64,000 nt of DNA, taken from the NCBI RefSeq assembly GCF_002940665.1, contig NZ_MIGY01000001.1:620001-684000 (forward strand). Direction: 5' to 3'. Below the pieces are notes generated by a model, which was not told the DNA's origin, made no database searches, and worked only from the letters and a program-made list of their open reading frames with translations. Positions 35,048 to 44,014 of this stretch are shown in pieces (position 1 is the stretch's first letter; the number at the start of each line of letters is the position of its first letter). The translations under genes and the position numbers were made by a program. The stretch is from Xanthomonas arboricola (GTDB lineage: Bacteria > Pseudomonadota > Gammaproteobacteria > Xanthomonadales > Xanthomonadaceae).

Positions 35048-36895
35048 ATGACCGCCGCCAGTTCCGCGCTACCGCCCAGCCCCTTGCCCGACGAGCGCAA
35101 GGCGCTGCTGGAACGGTTGGTCGACGGCCTGGATGCCGCGTCACTGTGGTGGCTGTCCGGTTACACCGCCGGCCTGGCACAAGGCCAGCCGCCGCGGCCG
35201 CTGGCGGTGTTGCCGGGCGGCCAGCCGCATGTGCAGTCGCAGGAAAGCCGGCGCCTGACCGTGCTGTACGGCAGCCAGACCGGCAACGCACGCCGGGAAG
35301 CCGAGCAGCTGGCAGCCGAGGCCGGGGCCGCCGGCCTGAGCGTGCGTCTGCTGCGCGCCGACCAGTACCCCACCCGCGAACTGGCCAGCGAGCGGTTGCT
35401 CTACGTGGTCATCAGCACCCAGGGCGAGGGCGACCCGCCGGACGATGCGATCGGGCTGGTGGAATTTCTGGCCAGCCGCCGCGCGCCCAAGCTGCCCGAG
35501 CTCAAGTACGCGGTGCTCGGCCTGGGCGATTCCAGTTACGCGGATTTCTGCGGCATCGCACGCCGCATCGACGACCGCCTGGCCGAACTTGGCGGCAGCC
35601 GCGTGCAGCCGCGCGGCGAAGCCGACCTGGAGATCGACAGCGTCGCTGCGCCCTGGCGCGCGCAGGCGCTCAAGCACGCACGCGAGCAGCTCAGCAGCGG
35701 CCCGCCATCGGCCACCATCACGCCGTTGCGCAGCAGTGCAGCCGCACCGGTGTGGTCGCATCAGCAGCCTTTCCCTGCCGAACTGCTGGCCAACCAGATC
35801 GTCAGCGGGCGCGACTTCAAGGGCCCGCAGTTCCGCGTGTACGCATTGCCGAGCAAGCGCGTGCGCCATCTGGAATTTTCGCTGGAAGGCAGCGGGCTGA
35901 GCTACGAGCCCGGCGATGCGCTGGGCATCCGCCATCGCAATCCGCCCGCGCTGGTGGATGCGGTGCTGGAGACGCTGCGCCTGGATGGTCGTGCCGCGGT
36001 CACCGTCGGCGCAGAGACGCTGGCCCTGCACGAGTGGCTGGCCACCCGGCGCGAACTGACCAAGCTGTCGCGGCCGCTGCTGGCCGCCCATGCGGAGCGT
36101 GCGCGCGCCGACGAGCTGCAAGCGCTGCTCGCCCCCACCCAGACCGCCGGCCTGGCGTCGTTGCTCACCGATCACCAGCTGATCGACGTGCTGCGGCGCT
36201 GGCCGGCGGATTGGGACCATGCCGGCCTGCTGGCCGCGCTGCGTCCGCTCACCCCACGCCTGTACTCGATCGCCTCCAGCCGCAAGCGCGTAGGCGAGGA
36301 AGTGCACCTGGTGGTGCACGAACTCACCTACCAGGCGCACGGGCATGCGCACCTGGGCTCGGCCAGCGGCTTTCTGGCCGCATTGCGCGAAGGCGACACC
36401 GCACCGGTCTACATCGAGCCGAACGCGCGCTTCCGGCTGCCGGCCGATACCGATCGCGACATCCTGATGATCGGCCCGGGCACCGGCGTGGCGCCGTTCC
36501 GCGGCTTTGTGCAGGAGCGCGCCGAAACCGGCGCCAAGGGCCGCAACTGGCTGTTCTTCGGCGCCCAGCATTTCAATACCGATTTCCTGTATCAGGCCGA
36601 GTGGCAGCAGGCCTTGCAGCGCGGCGAACTGCACGCGCTGGAAGTCGCGTTCTCGCGCGACCAGGCCGAAAAGATCTACGTGCAGCATCGCCTGCGCGCG
36701 CGCGGCGCCGAGGTCTACGCCTGGCTGCAAGGCGGTGCGCATCTGTACGTGTGCGGGGCGATCGGCATGGGCAAGGACGTGCACGCCGCCCTGCTCGACA
36801 TCGTCGCCACCCACGGCGCCGTGGATGCAGAAGCCGCCGCGGCGTATCTCACCCAGTTGCAGGTGGAGGGGCGGTATGCGCGTGATGTCTATTAG
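35048..36895 (+). CDS. cysJ: NADPH-sulfite reductase flavoprotein subunit (CysJ)
   Basis: A 615-residue diflavin reductase that passes electrons from NADPH through FAD and FMN to CysI. The FMN-binding flavodoxin domain (LTVLYGSQTGNARREAEQLA, STQGEGDPPDD, LGLGDSSYADFCG) spans about residues 68-205. The FAD domain carries RLYSIASSRK. The NADPH domain carries MIGPGTGVAPFRGFVQER and ends with the YARDVY C-terminus typical of this enzyme. It leads the cysJ-cysI-cysH operon and is separated from cysI by repeat copy C. Confidence 0.97.
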   Translation: MTAASSALPPSPLPDERKALLERLVDGLDAASLWWLSGYTAGLAQGQPPRPLAVLPGGQPHVQSQESRRLTVLYGSQTGNARREAEQLAAEAGAAGLSVRLLRADQYPTRELASERLLYVVISTQGEGDPPDDAIGLVEFLASRRAPKLPELKYAVLGLGDSSYADFCGIARRIDDRLAELGGSRVQPRGEADLEIDSVAAPWRAQALKHAREQLSSGPPSATITPLRSSAAAPVWSHQQPFPAELLANQIVSGRDFKGPQFRVYALPSKRVRHLEFSLEGSGLSYEPGDALGIRHRNPPALVDAVLETLRLDGRAAVTVGAETLALHEWLATRRELTKLSRPLLAAHAERARADELQALLAPTQTAGLASLLTDHQLIDVLRRWPADWDHAGLLAALRPLTPRLYSIASSRKRVGEEVHLVVHELTYQAHGHAHLGSASGFLAALREGDTAPVYIEPNARFRLPADTDRDILMIGPGTGVAPFRGFVQERAETGAKGRNWLFFGAQHFNTDFLYQAEWQQALQRGELHALEVAFSRDQAEKIYVQHRLRARGAEVYAWLQGGAHLYVCGAIGMGKDVHAALLDIVATHGAVDAEAAAAYLTQLQVEGRYARDVY

Positions 36896-36899
36896 TGCT

Positions 36900-37003
36900 G
36901 GGAATCGGGATGGGGGAATCGGGAATCGGAACAGCCCGCAACTGACCTTTCCTGGCAGACCAAGCCGCTTTTTTCGATTCCCCATTCCCGACTCCCGATT
37001 CCC
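36900..37003 (+). repeat. Intercistronic inverted-arm repeat, copy C
   Basis: Left arm 36900-36928 (GGGAATCGGGATGGGGGAATC...) starts four bases after the cysJ stop. Right arm 36976-37003 (CGATTCCCCATTCCCG...GATTCCC) ends exactly at the cysI ATG. The 47-base loop begins GAACAGC and ends in GCTTTTTT. The whole intercistronic space is this element, so cysI translation starts at the base of the predicted stem. Confidence 0.85.
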
Positions 37004-38710
37004 ATGACTCACTCCGTCGAAGACATCAAATCCGAAAGTCGCCGTCTGCGCGGGTCGCTGGAACAGAGCCTGGCCGATGCGGTGACCGGTGCGTTGCGCG
37101 AGGACGATCAGACCCTGATCAAGTACCACGGCAGCTATCAGCAGGACGATCGCGACATCCGCGATGAGCGGCGTCGGCAGAAGCTCGAACCGGCGTACCA
37201 GTTCATGATCCGCACCCGTACGCCGGGTGGAGTGATCTCGCCCACGCAGTGGCTGGCGCTGGATGGCATCGCCACGCGGTACGCCAATCATTCGCTGCGC
37301 ATCACCACGCGCCAGGCGTTCCAGTTCCATGGCGTGATCAAGCGCGAACTCAAGGCGACCATGCAGGCGATCAACGCCACCTTGATCGATACGCTGGCCG
37401 CCTGTGGCGATGTCAATCGCAATGTGCAGGTCGCGGCCAATCCGCTGCTGTCGCAGGCGCATGCCACGCTGTATGCCGATGCCGCGCGGGTGTCCGAGCA
37501 TCTGTTGCCCAACACCCGTGCGTATTACGAGATCTGGCTGGACGAAGAGCGCGTGTCAGGCTCCGGCAACGAAGAAGAGCCGATCTACGGCGACCGTTAC
37601 CTGCCGCGCAAGTTCAAGATCGGTTTCGCCGCACCGCCGCTCAACGATGTGGACGTGTTCGCCAACGACCTGGGCTTCATCGCGATCCTGCACAACGGCG
37701 AGTTGCTCGGCTACAACGTCAGCATCGGCGGCGGCATGGGCGCCAGCCATGGCGATGCGGAAACCTGGCCGCGCGTGGCCAATGTCGTCGGGTTTGTCAC
37801 CCGCGATCAGTTGCTGGAGGTGGCCACCGCCGTGGTCACCACCCAGCGCGACTTCGGCAACCGTGCGGTGCGCAAGCGCGCGCGCTTCAAGTACACCATC
37901 GACGATCACGGCCTGGACACCATCGTGGCTGAGATCGAACGTCGTGCTGGCTTTGCGTTGCAACCCGCCAGGCAGTTCGCGTTCGAGCACAACGGCGACC
38001 GCTACGGCTGGGTCGAGGGCGACGATGGTCTGTCGCATCTGACCCTGGCCCTGCCTGCCGGGCGCATTGCCGATACCGACACCGCTGCGCACCTGAGCGG
38101 CCTGCGGGCGATTGCGCAATTGAACGTCGGCCAGTTCCGCATGACGCCCAACCAGAACCTGGTCATCGCCGGCGTGCTGGCCAGCGAGCGTGCGCGCGTC
38201 GATGCCCTGGTCGCGCAATACAGCCTGGATGCCGGCAATCGCGCGCCCACCGCGCTGGCACGCGGCGCAATGGCCTGCGTGTCGCTGCCGACCTGCGGCC
38301 TGGCGATGGCCGAGGCCGAACGCTACCTGCCCGATTTCAGCGCGGCCCTGCAGCCGGTGCTGGAGCAACACGGACTGGCCGACACCCCGATCGTGCTGCG
38401 CCTGTCCGGCTGCCCGAATGGCTGCTCGCGCCCGTATCTGGCCGAGATCGCGTTGGTGGGCAAGGCACCCGGCCGCTACAACCTGATGCTGGGCGGCGAC
38501 CGCCGCGGCCAGCGCCTGAACACGCTGTACCGCGAAAACATCACCGAAGCGGACATTCTCGCCGCACTGGAACCGCTGCTGGCGCGCTATGCGGCCGAAC
38601 GCGATCAGGCCGGAGACGAAGGCTTCGGCGATTTCCTGCATCGCAGCGGCCTGATCGCCCTGCCGCCCTACCCCACACACCGTCACCTCGACCTGGAATT
38701 GCTCGCATGA
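37004..38710 (+). CDS. cysI: NADPH-sulfite reductase hemoprotein subunit (CysI)
   Basis: A 568-residue siroheme and [4Fe-4S] enzyme that reduces sulfite to sulfide. The cluster/siroheme ligands are intact: ACVSLPTC (Cys425, Cys431) and SGCPNGC (Cys470, Cys474). Sulfite-binding basic residues are in the [12 protein letters not shown] block. Length is normal. There is no room for a conventional Shine-Dalgarno outside repeat copy C: the bases before ATG are ATTCCC. Expression may therefore depend on coupling or on the repeat. It overlaps cysH by four bases (ATGA). Confidence 0.97.
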   Translation: MTHSVEDIKSESRRLRGSLEQSLADAVTGALREDDQTLIKYHGSYQQDDRDIRDERRRQKLEPAYQFMIRTRTPGGVISPTQWLALDGIATRYANHSLRITTRQAFQFHGVIKRELKATMQAINATLIDTLAACGDVNRNVQVAANPLLSQAHATLYADAARVSEHLLPNTRAYYEIWLDEERVSGSGNEEEPIYGDRYLPRKFKIGFAAPPLNDVDVFANDLGFIAILHNGELLGYNVSIGGGMGASHGDAETWPRVANVVGFVTRDQLLEVATAVVTTQRDFGNRAVRKRARFKYTIDDHGLDTIVAEIERRAGFALQPARQFAFEHNGDRYGWVEGDDGLSHLTLALPAGRIADTDTAAHLSGLRAIAQLNVGQFRMTPNQNLVIAGVLASERARVDALVAQYSLDAGNRAPTALARGAMACVSLPTCGLAMAEAERYLPDFSAALQPVLEQHGLADTPIVLRLSGCPNGCSRPYLAEIALVGKAPGRYNLMLGGDRRGQRLNTLYRENITEADILAALEPLLARYAAERDQAGDEGFGDFLHRSGLIALPPYPTHRHLDLELLA

Positions 38711-39432
38711 CCGCGCTGCCCGCTGCATCGATCACTGCGTCCGCGCTGGACGACCTGGACGCGCTCAACGCGCAACTGGAAGGTCTGCGCGCCGACGAGC
38801 GCGTGGCCTGGGCACTGCAACACGGCCCGCAGGAGGCGGCACTGTCGTCCAGCTTCGGCGCGCAGTCGGCGGTCACGCTGCATCTGCTCACCCAACAGCG
38901 CCCGGACATTCCGGTGATCCTGATCGATACCGGCTACCTGTTCCCGGAAACCTACCGGTTTGCCGACGCGCTGGCCGACCGGCTCAAGCTCAACCTCAAG
39001 GTGTACCGCCCGCTGGTCAGCCGTGCCTGGATGGAAGCGCGCCACGGCCGCCTGTGGGAACAGGGCATGGTCGGCATCGACCAGTACAACAACCTGCGCA
39101 AGGTCGAACCGATGCGCCGCGCGTTGGACGAGCTCAACGTAGGCACCTGGTTCACCGGCCTGCGCCGCAGCCAGTCCGGTGGCCGCGCACAGACGTCGAT
39201 CGTGCAAAAGCGCGGTGAGCGCTACAAGGTCAGCCCGATCGCCGACTGGACCGACCGTGACGTGTGGCAATACCTGCAGGCGCACGACCTGCCCTATCAC
39301 CCGCTATGGGAACAAGGCTACGTGTCCATCGGCGACTTCCACACCACACGCCGCTGGGAACCGGGCATGCGCGAGGAGGACACGCGCTTCTTCGGGTTGA
39401 AGCGCGAATGCGGCATCCACGAGGACATCTGA
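38707..39432 (+). CDS. cysH: Phosphoadenylyl-sulfate (PAPS) reductase (CysH)
   Basis: A 241-residue PP-loop-family reductase that converts PAPS to sulfite with thioredoxin. Motifs: [45 protein letters not shown] and the catalytic C-terminal [10 protein letters not shown] with Cys235. The Cys-Cys pairs of the iron-sulfur APS reductases are absent, so PAPS is the expected substrate, consistent with the CysC kinase in this locus. It starts inside the end of cysI (ATGA overlap). Confidence 0.96.
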   Translation: MTALPAASITASALDDLDALNAQLEGLRADERVAWALQHGPQEAALSSSFGAQSAVTLHLLTQQRPDIPVILIDTGYLFPETYRFADALADRLKLNLKVYRPLVSRAWMEARHGRLWEQGMVGIDQYNNLRKVEPMRRALDELNVGTWFTGLRRSQSGGRAQTSIVQKRGERYKVSPIADWTDRDVWQYLQAHDLPYHPLWEQGYVSIGDFHTTRRWEPGMREEDTRFFGLKRECGIHEDI

Positions 39433-39452
39433 GCGCGGCGCAGCGCGCGCTC
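39431..39452 (+). terminator. Hairpin at the cysH stop, possible terminator
   Basis: GAGCGCG (39431-39437) pairs with CGCGCTC (39446-39452), 7 bp with an 8-base loop, overlapping the cysH TGA. There is no T-run. Confidence 0.35.
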
Positions 39453-39561
39453 GCTACGAAGCAGGCCTGCACCACTACGCGTCGAGTTTGCCGGTGGGCA
39501 CACCGCGAAGCGCATCCCTGACTCGGCGCGTCCGCAGCGCATTGAGGTGACGCGCACGTGC

Positions 39562-41100
39562 TCATGGTGCGGGAACACGTGCCTGATTGCGCTGCATCCA
39601 GTAGCGGTCGGACAGCCACATCAGCAATAACGACACCCCGACCAGCGGGAAGATCAGCCCGCAGATCATCAGCAGCACCAGCAGACCGCGCAGCGTGCGC
39701 GGATCGGCCGGCAACGGCGGCACGCCCAGGCCGCCGACCGGGCGACGCTTCCACCACATCACCGCCGCGCTCACGCACAGCAGCACGATCGCCGCGCAGG
39801 CCAGCAACAGGATCACCTGATTGGCAGTGCCGTATTGCTGGCCCAGATGCACATTGATGCCCCACTCCAGCGCGCGTCCCACTGGCCCGTAATCGCGATA
39901 GCGCATGTCCAGCAGCACCGCGCCGCTGTACTGATCCAGATGGATCACGCGCTGGCGCTGCAGGTCGGCCGGATAGACCGAGGCGGTATACACCCCGGTG
40001 GCGCCACGCGGTGGCGAGACGCTGTAGCCCGGCACGATGCCGAGCGCATCGAACCGCGCCATCGCCGCATCCAGCCCGATGGCGCCGTGACCGGGCGCAG
40101 CGACATTGCCGGTGCCGCCGTGCGCGGCATGTTCCGACTGCATTGCATGTTCTGACGGGCTTGGCTGTTCCGCGTGTTCCGAATGTTCTGAATGTTCCGC
40201 ACCCGACAGCGTCACACCCACCCGCCCGTCATGCAGACCCTCATCCACCCCCGCGGCTCCACGGCCAGGCACCACAGACTCCGGCACACGCGCCTGCCGC
40301 AAAGACCACGCCGGATCGGTCGTCTCGGACAAACGCTGTTGCGACATCGGCTGCTGCACCCGCACACCGGCCGGATACCCGAAATCCTGCCCATTGACCC
40401 AGCGATTGACCTGCGCGCCCCACAGCCACGACCACGGCATCCCGGTGAGCGCCAGGAACAGCAATATCGCACCGACGCTGGCACCGGTGACCGCATGCAG
40501 ATCGCGCCAGAACAGCCGCTGCCCCGGCGTGCCGCGCACGCTGACCACGCCGCCGCGGCGCCCGCGCGGCCACCACAGATACACACCGGTCAGCACCAGC
40601 ACGATCGCCCAGCCCGCCGCCATTTCGATCAAGCCGCGCGCAAGCGGCCCGATCAACTCGAGACTGTGCAGCCGGCGGATTGTCCAGGCCAGGGTGCCGT
40701 GCTCGGGCAGCGCACCGAGCACGCGTGCGCGATACGGGTCGACATACACCACCTGCCGCACCGCGTGCGTGTCCACCAACCCGATCTCGGTACTGGCATC
40801 GGCGCGTGCGGGCGTGGTGTAGCGAAACAAGCTGCCGCCATACCTGCGCTGCGCCGCATCGACGAGGCGTTGCGCAGACACCCGCCGCTCGCCCACCGGC
40901 ACGACCTTCAAGCCATGGTGCACGCTGCGGTCGATCGCATCCTGGTACAGGAATGCCGCACCGGTCAGCGCCAGCCAGACGATGAAGGGCAGCACCAGCA
41001 AACCGGCGTAGAAGTGCCAGCGCCACACCGCGCGATAGAAACGCCAGCGGCCATCCCGGGGCGGATCGGTGACGCGGCCATCGCCCATGATTGCGCGCAT
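39562..41100 (-). CDS. PepSY-associated membrane protein with His-rich periplasmic insert
   Basis: A 512-residue inner-membrane protein of the PepSY-TM (iron-regulated/reductase-like) family. It has four or five hydrophobic helices: WHFYAGLLVLPFIVWLALTG near the N-terminus, MAAGWAIVLVLTGVYLWWP, GAILLFLALTGMPWSWLW, and late LLACAAIVLLCVSAAVMWW. Large periplasmic loops carry the PepSY-like repeats. In the second loop (about residues 305-345) is a striking run of Glu-His-Ser repeats with Met and Gln (EHSEHSEHAE, SEHAMQSEHAAH), likely to bind metal. The ATG overlaps the receptor's stop (TGATG). Such proteins often accompany metal or siderophore receptors and may reduce or handle the metal; here copper is my guess. 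Confidence 0.88.
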   Translation of the reverse strand: MRAIMGDGRVTDPPRDGRWRFYRAVWRWHFYAGLLVLPFIVWLALTGAAFLYQDAIDRSVHHGLKVVPVGERRVSAQRLVDAAQRRYGGSLFRYTTPARADASTEIGLVDTHAVRQVVYVDPYRARVLGALPEHGTLAWTIRRLHSLELIGPLARGLIEMAAGWAIVLVLTGVYLWWPRGRRGGVVSVRGTPGQRLFWRDLHAVTGASVGAILLFLALTGMPWSWLWGAQVNRWVNGQDFGYPAGVRVQQPMSQQRLSETTDPAWSLRQARVPESVVPGRGAAGVDEGLHDGRVGVTLSGAEHSEHSEHAEQPSPSEHAMQSEHAAHGGTGNVAAPGHGAIGLDAAMARFDALGIVPGYSVSPPRGATGVYTASVYPADLQRQRVIHLDQYSGAVLLDMRYRDYGPVGRALEWGINVHLGQQYGTANQVILLLACAAIVLLCVSAAVMWWKRRPVGGLGVPPLPADPRTLRGLLVLLMICGLIFPLVGVSLLLMWLSDRYWMQRNQARVPAP

Positions 41101-43127
41101 CAGAAGCTCCAGTCCCAGGACAGCGACAACGCACGTCCATCGCCCGGCGAATAGCCGGAACTACCGGTGTCGTACCACGCATACACGTACGCGCGATCGG
41201 TGACATTGCGCAGCTGCAGGCTGAGCGCGTTGCGTGCGTCAAGGTTCCAGCGTGCGCCCAGATTGAGCAGGGCGTAACCACCGGTGCGCCCCAGCGTATT
41301 GCTGCGCTCCAGATAATAATCGCCTTGCGCATTGCCCCAGGCGCTCAGCTGCACGGCCGCGGTGAGCTGCCATTCCAGCCCGGCGGTGGCCAGCCAGTGC
41401 GGTACGTTCTCGATCTCCTTGCCGCGCGTGGCCGGCGCACTCGGGTCCGGCGTGGCGATGCTGGCCTTTTGCCGCGAATACGCCATCCAGGCCCGCCAGT
41501 GTTCGGCCGGCTGCAGATTCAGTTGCGCATCCCAGCCGCGCCGCAGCGTGCGCCCGACATTGGCCACATCGCCGACACCGGCCACGCCATTGACGCCCAG
41601 GATGGTGGCAACTTCCCCAGAAGCGCGTTGCTCCCAATACGCCAGGCGGCCGTCCATCACCGCCGATGGCGCGAACTTGAAACCGGCCTCCCAGCCGTCA
41701 TTGATCGACGGGCCGAGATTTGCCGGCTGGCGCCGGTACGTACCGTCGCCGCTGCCGATCTGGAAGCTGCGCCCCCAGTTCGCGTACACGCTGCTTTGCC
41801 CGGCCAGCCGATAGCTGCCACTGAACTTGGGCTGCTTGATGGTGCCGTACTCGTAAGTGGGTGCGTGGATGCCGGCACGCACATCGTGCAGCTGCCCATC
41901 GACACGGTCGATGCGATAGCCCGGCACCAGCTGCAGCCGCTCGATCGGGGTCAGCACCGCCTGCACGTAGGCCCCGCGCGTGCGCAGGTCGTAGTCCCAA
42001 TCGCGCAATTGCGCGCCGCGCACCCGTACCACCGTGCGGTAACGCTGCGACTGATTGTCCTGCCACTGCGCATCCACGCCGGCTTCGAGATTGGCCGCCA
42101 GCGCGCCCCAATCCGGCTGCCAGTTGCCGCGCAACAGCAGGCCGCGATGGGTCTCGTCGGTATCGCGTTCCTGCTGCAGGCCGGCTGCGGAAAAGCGCAC
42201 CCAGCGCCGATTGCGGTAGTCGTTCTGGTAGGCCTTGGCGCTCCACTGCGCAGCGGCGCCCAGCGTGCCGTCCGCATGCAATGCGGTCTGCCGCAACTGG
42301 CGTTCGCTGCGATCGTCCTGCGCATAAGCCGGCGAACTGCGTGGCGCCGCGCGTGCGCTCGCCGCATCCAGATAACCGGCTTCCAGTGCGTGATTGTCGT
42401 AGTAACGCGTGGTGAGCCCGGCACGCAAGCCGCCATCGGGGTCGGTATAGAACCACTTGCCGGCCACGCTGCGTTTGCGCGCGTCGGCGTGCTCGCGATA
42501 GCCATCGGAATCGCGCCAGGCCAGCACATAGTTCTGGCTCCATGCGCCATGTTCGAAGCCCTTGCCCAACTGCACCTCGCGCGCACCGAAACTGCCGGCC
42601 GTCACGCTCAGGCGGCCATCGTTGCCGCCGGTGCGGGTCAGCACATCCACGCTGCCGGCGATCGCATGCAGACCGTAGCGCGCATCGTTGGTGCCGCGCA
42701 CGATCTCGATCGCGCTGATGTCCTGCGCAAACACCGCATCCAGATACGGCATGCCGCCGGCGTTGTCGTTGCTGGGGACGCCGTCGATCAGCAGCTTCAC
42801 CGCATTGATGCGCCCCTCGCCATTGAAACCACGGAACGAAAACCGCCCCGCGTCGGTGCCCATGCGGAACTGGGTGACCTGCACCCCCGGCGCGCGCATC
42901 AGCAGCTCCCAGCTGTAGTCCACGTGTTGATCGTGCAGCAGCTCGCCACCGATCACATCCACCGAACTCAGCACGCGTGCGGTGCTCGGGCTGCGCCGGG
43001 GCTGCGCGTTCACCTGCACCTTGCCCAGGGTCAATGCCGCATCCTGCGCCTGTACATTGCAGGCAGGTCCCCACACCAGCGCCAACGATGGCGCGTACCA
43101 CAGCGTTTTCAATAATCGCAACCGCAT
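41100..43127 (-). CDS. TonB-dependent outer-membrane receptor, probably metal (copper)-linked
   Basis: A 675-residue receptor with a signal peptide (MRLRLLKTLWYAPSLALVWG ... VQAQ), a plug (VLSSVDVIGGELLHDQHVDY, LMRAPGVQVTQF, FSFRGFNGEGRINAVKLLIDG, DISAIEIVRGTNDARYGL) and a 22-strand barrel ending LSLSWDWSF. Its size is that of metal or siderophore receptors, unlike the 978-residue sugar-type receptor at 11-14 kb. It sits between a DUF2946 gene and a PepSY gene, an arrangement linked to copper-responsive receptors. The SD GAAGGG (43134-43139 on the opposite strand) lies 6 bases before the ATG and directly after a GC-rich palindrome. Confidence 0.92.
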   Translation of the reverse strand: MRLRLLKTLWYAPSLALVWGPACNVQAQDAALTLGKVQVNAQPRRSPSTARVLSSVDVIGGELLHDQHVDYSWELLMRAPGVQVTQFRMGTDAGRFSFRGFNGEGRINAVKLLIDGVPSNDNAGGMPYLDAVFAQDISAIEIVRGTNDARYGLHAIAGSVDVLTRTGGNDGRLSVTAGSFGAREVQLGKGFEHGAWSQNYVLAWRDSDGYREHADARKRSVAGKWFYTDPDGGLRAGLTTRYYDNHALEAGYLDAASARAAPRSSPAYAQDDRSERQLRQTALHADGTLGAAAQWSAKAYQNDYRNRRWVRFSAAGLQQERDTDETHRGLLLRGNWQPDWGALAANLEAGVDAQWQDNQSQRYRTVVRVRGAQLRDWDYDLRTRGAYVQAVLTPIERLQLVPGYRIDRVDGQLHDVRAGIHAPTYEYGTIKQPKFSGSYRLAGQSSVYANWGRSFQIGSGDGTYRRQPANLGPSINDGWEAGFKFAPSAVMDGRLAYWEQRASGEVATILGVNGVAGVGDVANVGRTLRRGWDAQLNLQPAEHWRAWMAYSRQKASIATPDPSAPATRGKEIENVPHWLATAGLEWQLTAAVQLSAWGNAQGDYYLERSNTLGRTGGYALLNLGARWNLDARNALSLQLRNVTDRAYVYAWYDTGSSGYSPGDGRALSLSWDWSF

Positions 43128-43139
43128 GACCAACCCTTC

Positions 43140-43168
43140 GCCGTGCCGGCACGGCAGCACCGCCGTGC
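43140..43168 (-). promoter_or_regulatory. Three-arm leader with mutually exclusive hairpins before the receptor start
   Basis: In transcript order the minus strand reads GCACGGC (43168-43162), GGTGCT, GCCGTGC (43155-43149), then GCACGGC (43146-43140), directly followed by the SD GAAGGG. The middle arm can pair with the first arm (7 bp, 6-base loop) or with the third arm (6 bp, CCGG tetraloop, stacked on the SD), but not both. This is the geometry of a translational or attenuation switch. It lies between the DUF2946 gene and the receptor. The fold is inferred from pairing only. Confidence 0.5.
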
Positions 43169-43297
43169 GCCGCGGCAACACAGCGGGCACAGGCATCACT
43201 TCAGAAAAACGGGTCGTCCATGCAGCTGCGTGCAGGCGCGCCGGAAGATCGGCACGCAATCGCTACGACGCAGCGGACGCCCGCGATGGGGCCAGAC

Positions 43298-43732
43298 TCA
43301 CGCGTGCAGCGGCGGCCCACGCGCCCCGAGTGCGGCCCAGCGCACCATCGATGCTGCGCGCACCTGCCTGTGCAGCAGCGCCGGCGCCGGCCGCCCTTGC
43401 AGCAGGCACAGCACCAGCAGCGCCAGCCACGGCAGCAGGCGTGCGGCCAGCACGCAGTAGTCGCAGGCCTCGCCATGCGCGCCTGCGTGGTCGCCGGTGT
43501 GCGGCTTGAGCGGCAATACAGCGACGTCATGCTGGTGCGCGGCGGTCTGCGTCATGAGGCCCGGGTGGCCCGCATGCAGCGAACCGCCCGCGTCCGGCGC
43601 CGGCCCGCTCGTGCACATCGGCTCGACCGCCTGTGCCTGGCTCCAACGACTGATCAGTGGCACCACCAGCATCAACAGCACCGCCAGGCAGGCAAGCAGG
43701 TGCAGGCAAGGGTGGCAGCGGAGCGAACGCAT
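43298..43732 (-). CDS. DUF2946-family protein, putative copper-responsive upstream ORF
   Basis: A 144-residue protein (MRSLRCHPCLHLLACLAVLL...) with an N-terminal signal or anchor, a CHPC pair, a His/Met/Asp-rich middle (HAGHPGLMTQTAAHQHD, HTGDHAGAHGEACDYC) ending in Cys-x2-Cys, then a second hydrophobic segment. This layout is the DUF2946 hallmark. Family knowledge as I recall it: in Bordetella pertussis a DUF2946 ORF (CruR) upstream of a TonB receptor gene senses copper and controls the downstream genes at the RNA/translation level. Here the gene is likewise directly upstream of a receptor gene (170 bases), on the same strand. The ATG at 43732 is preferred; the frame is open to 43801. Confidence 0.8.
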   Translation of the reverse strand: MRSLRCHPCLHLLACLAVLLMLVVPLISRWSQAQAVEPMCTSGPAPDAGGSLHAGHPGLMTQTAAHQHDVAVLPLKPHTGDHAGAHGEACDYCVLAARLLPWLALLVLCLLQGRPAPALLHRQVRAASMVRWAALGARGPPLHA

Positions 43733-44014
43733 CGCGCGAGTGTAAGCCGCCACATGCCGCAGGAGCGACGATGGTGGCCGGTGCGCGACCGCATGTCGCA
43801 CCCCTCAACATCGGCCCTCGCCAGCAGCGACAACGGGCGGCGGAGTTTGCCGACACGATCCGAACCCCGCCGACGCACAGGTGCCGCCCTGCACGGTCAA
43901 TGCACCTCACTGCCGAGGTCGGTAGTCACGGTTCCGGCAGTGGGCGTGACGGCGCGCACATGGCGGCCCCTGGCATGCCCTATGCTTATACGTCATCCCA
44001 TTCACTGCGCGCGC

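Noticed and set aside
43908..43942. Inverted repeat CACTGCCG/CGGCAGTG upstream of the histidine kinase
   Set aside because: Only 8 bp with a 19-base loop in G+C-rich sequence; too likely by chance to call an operator.
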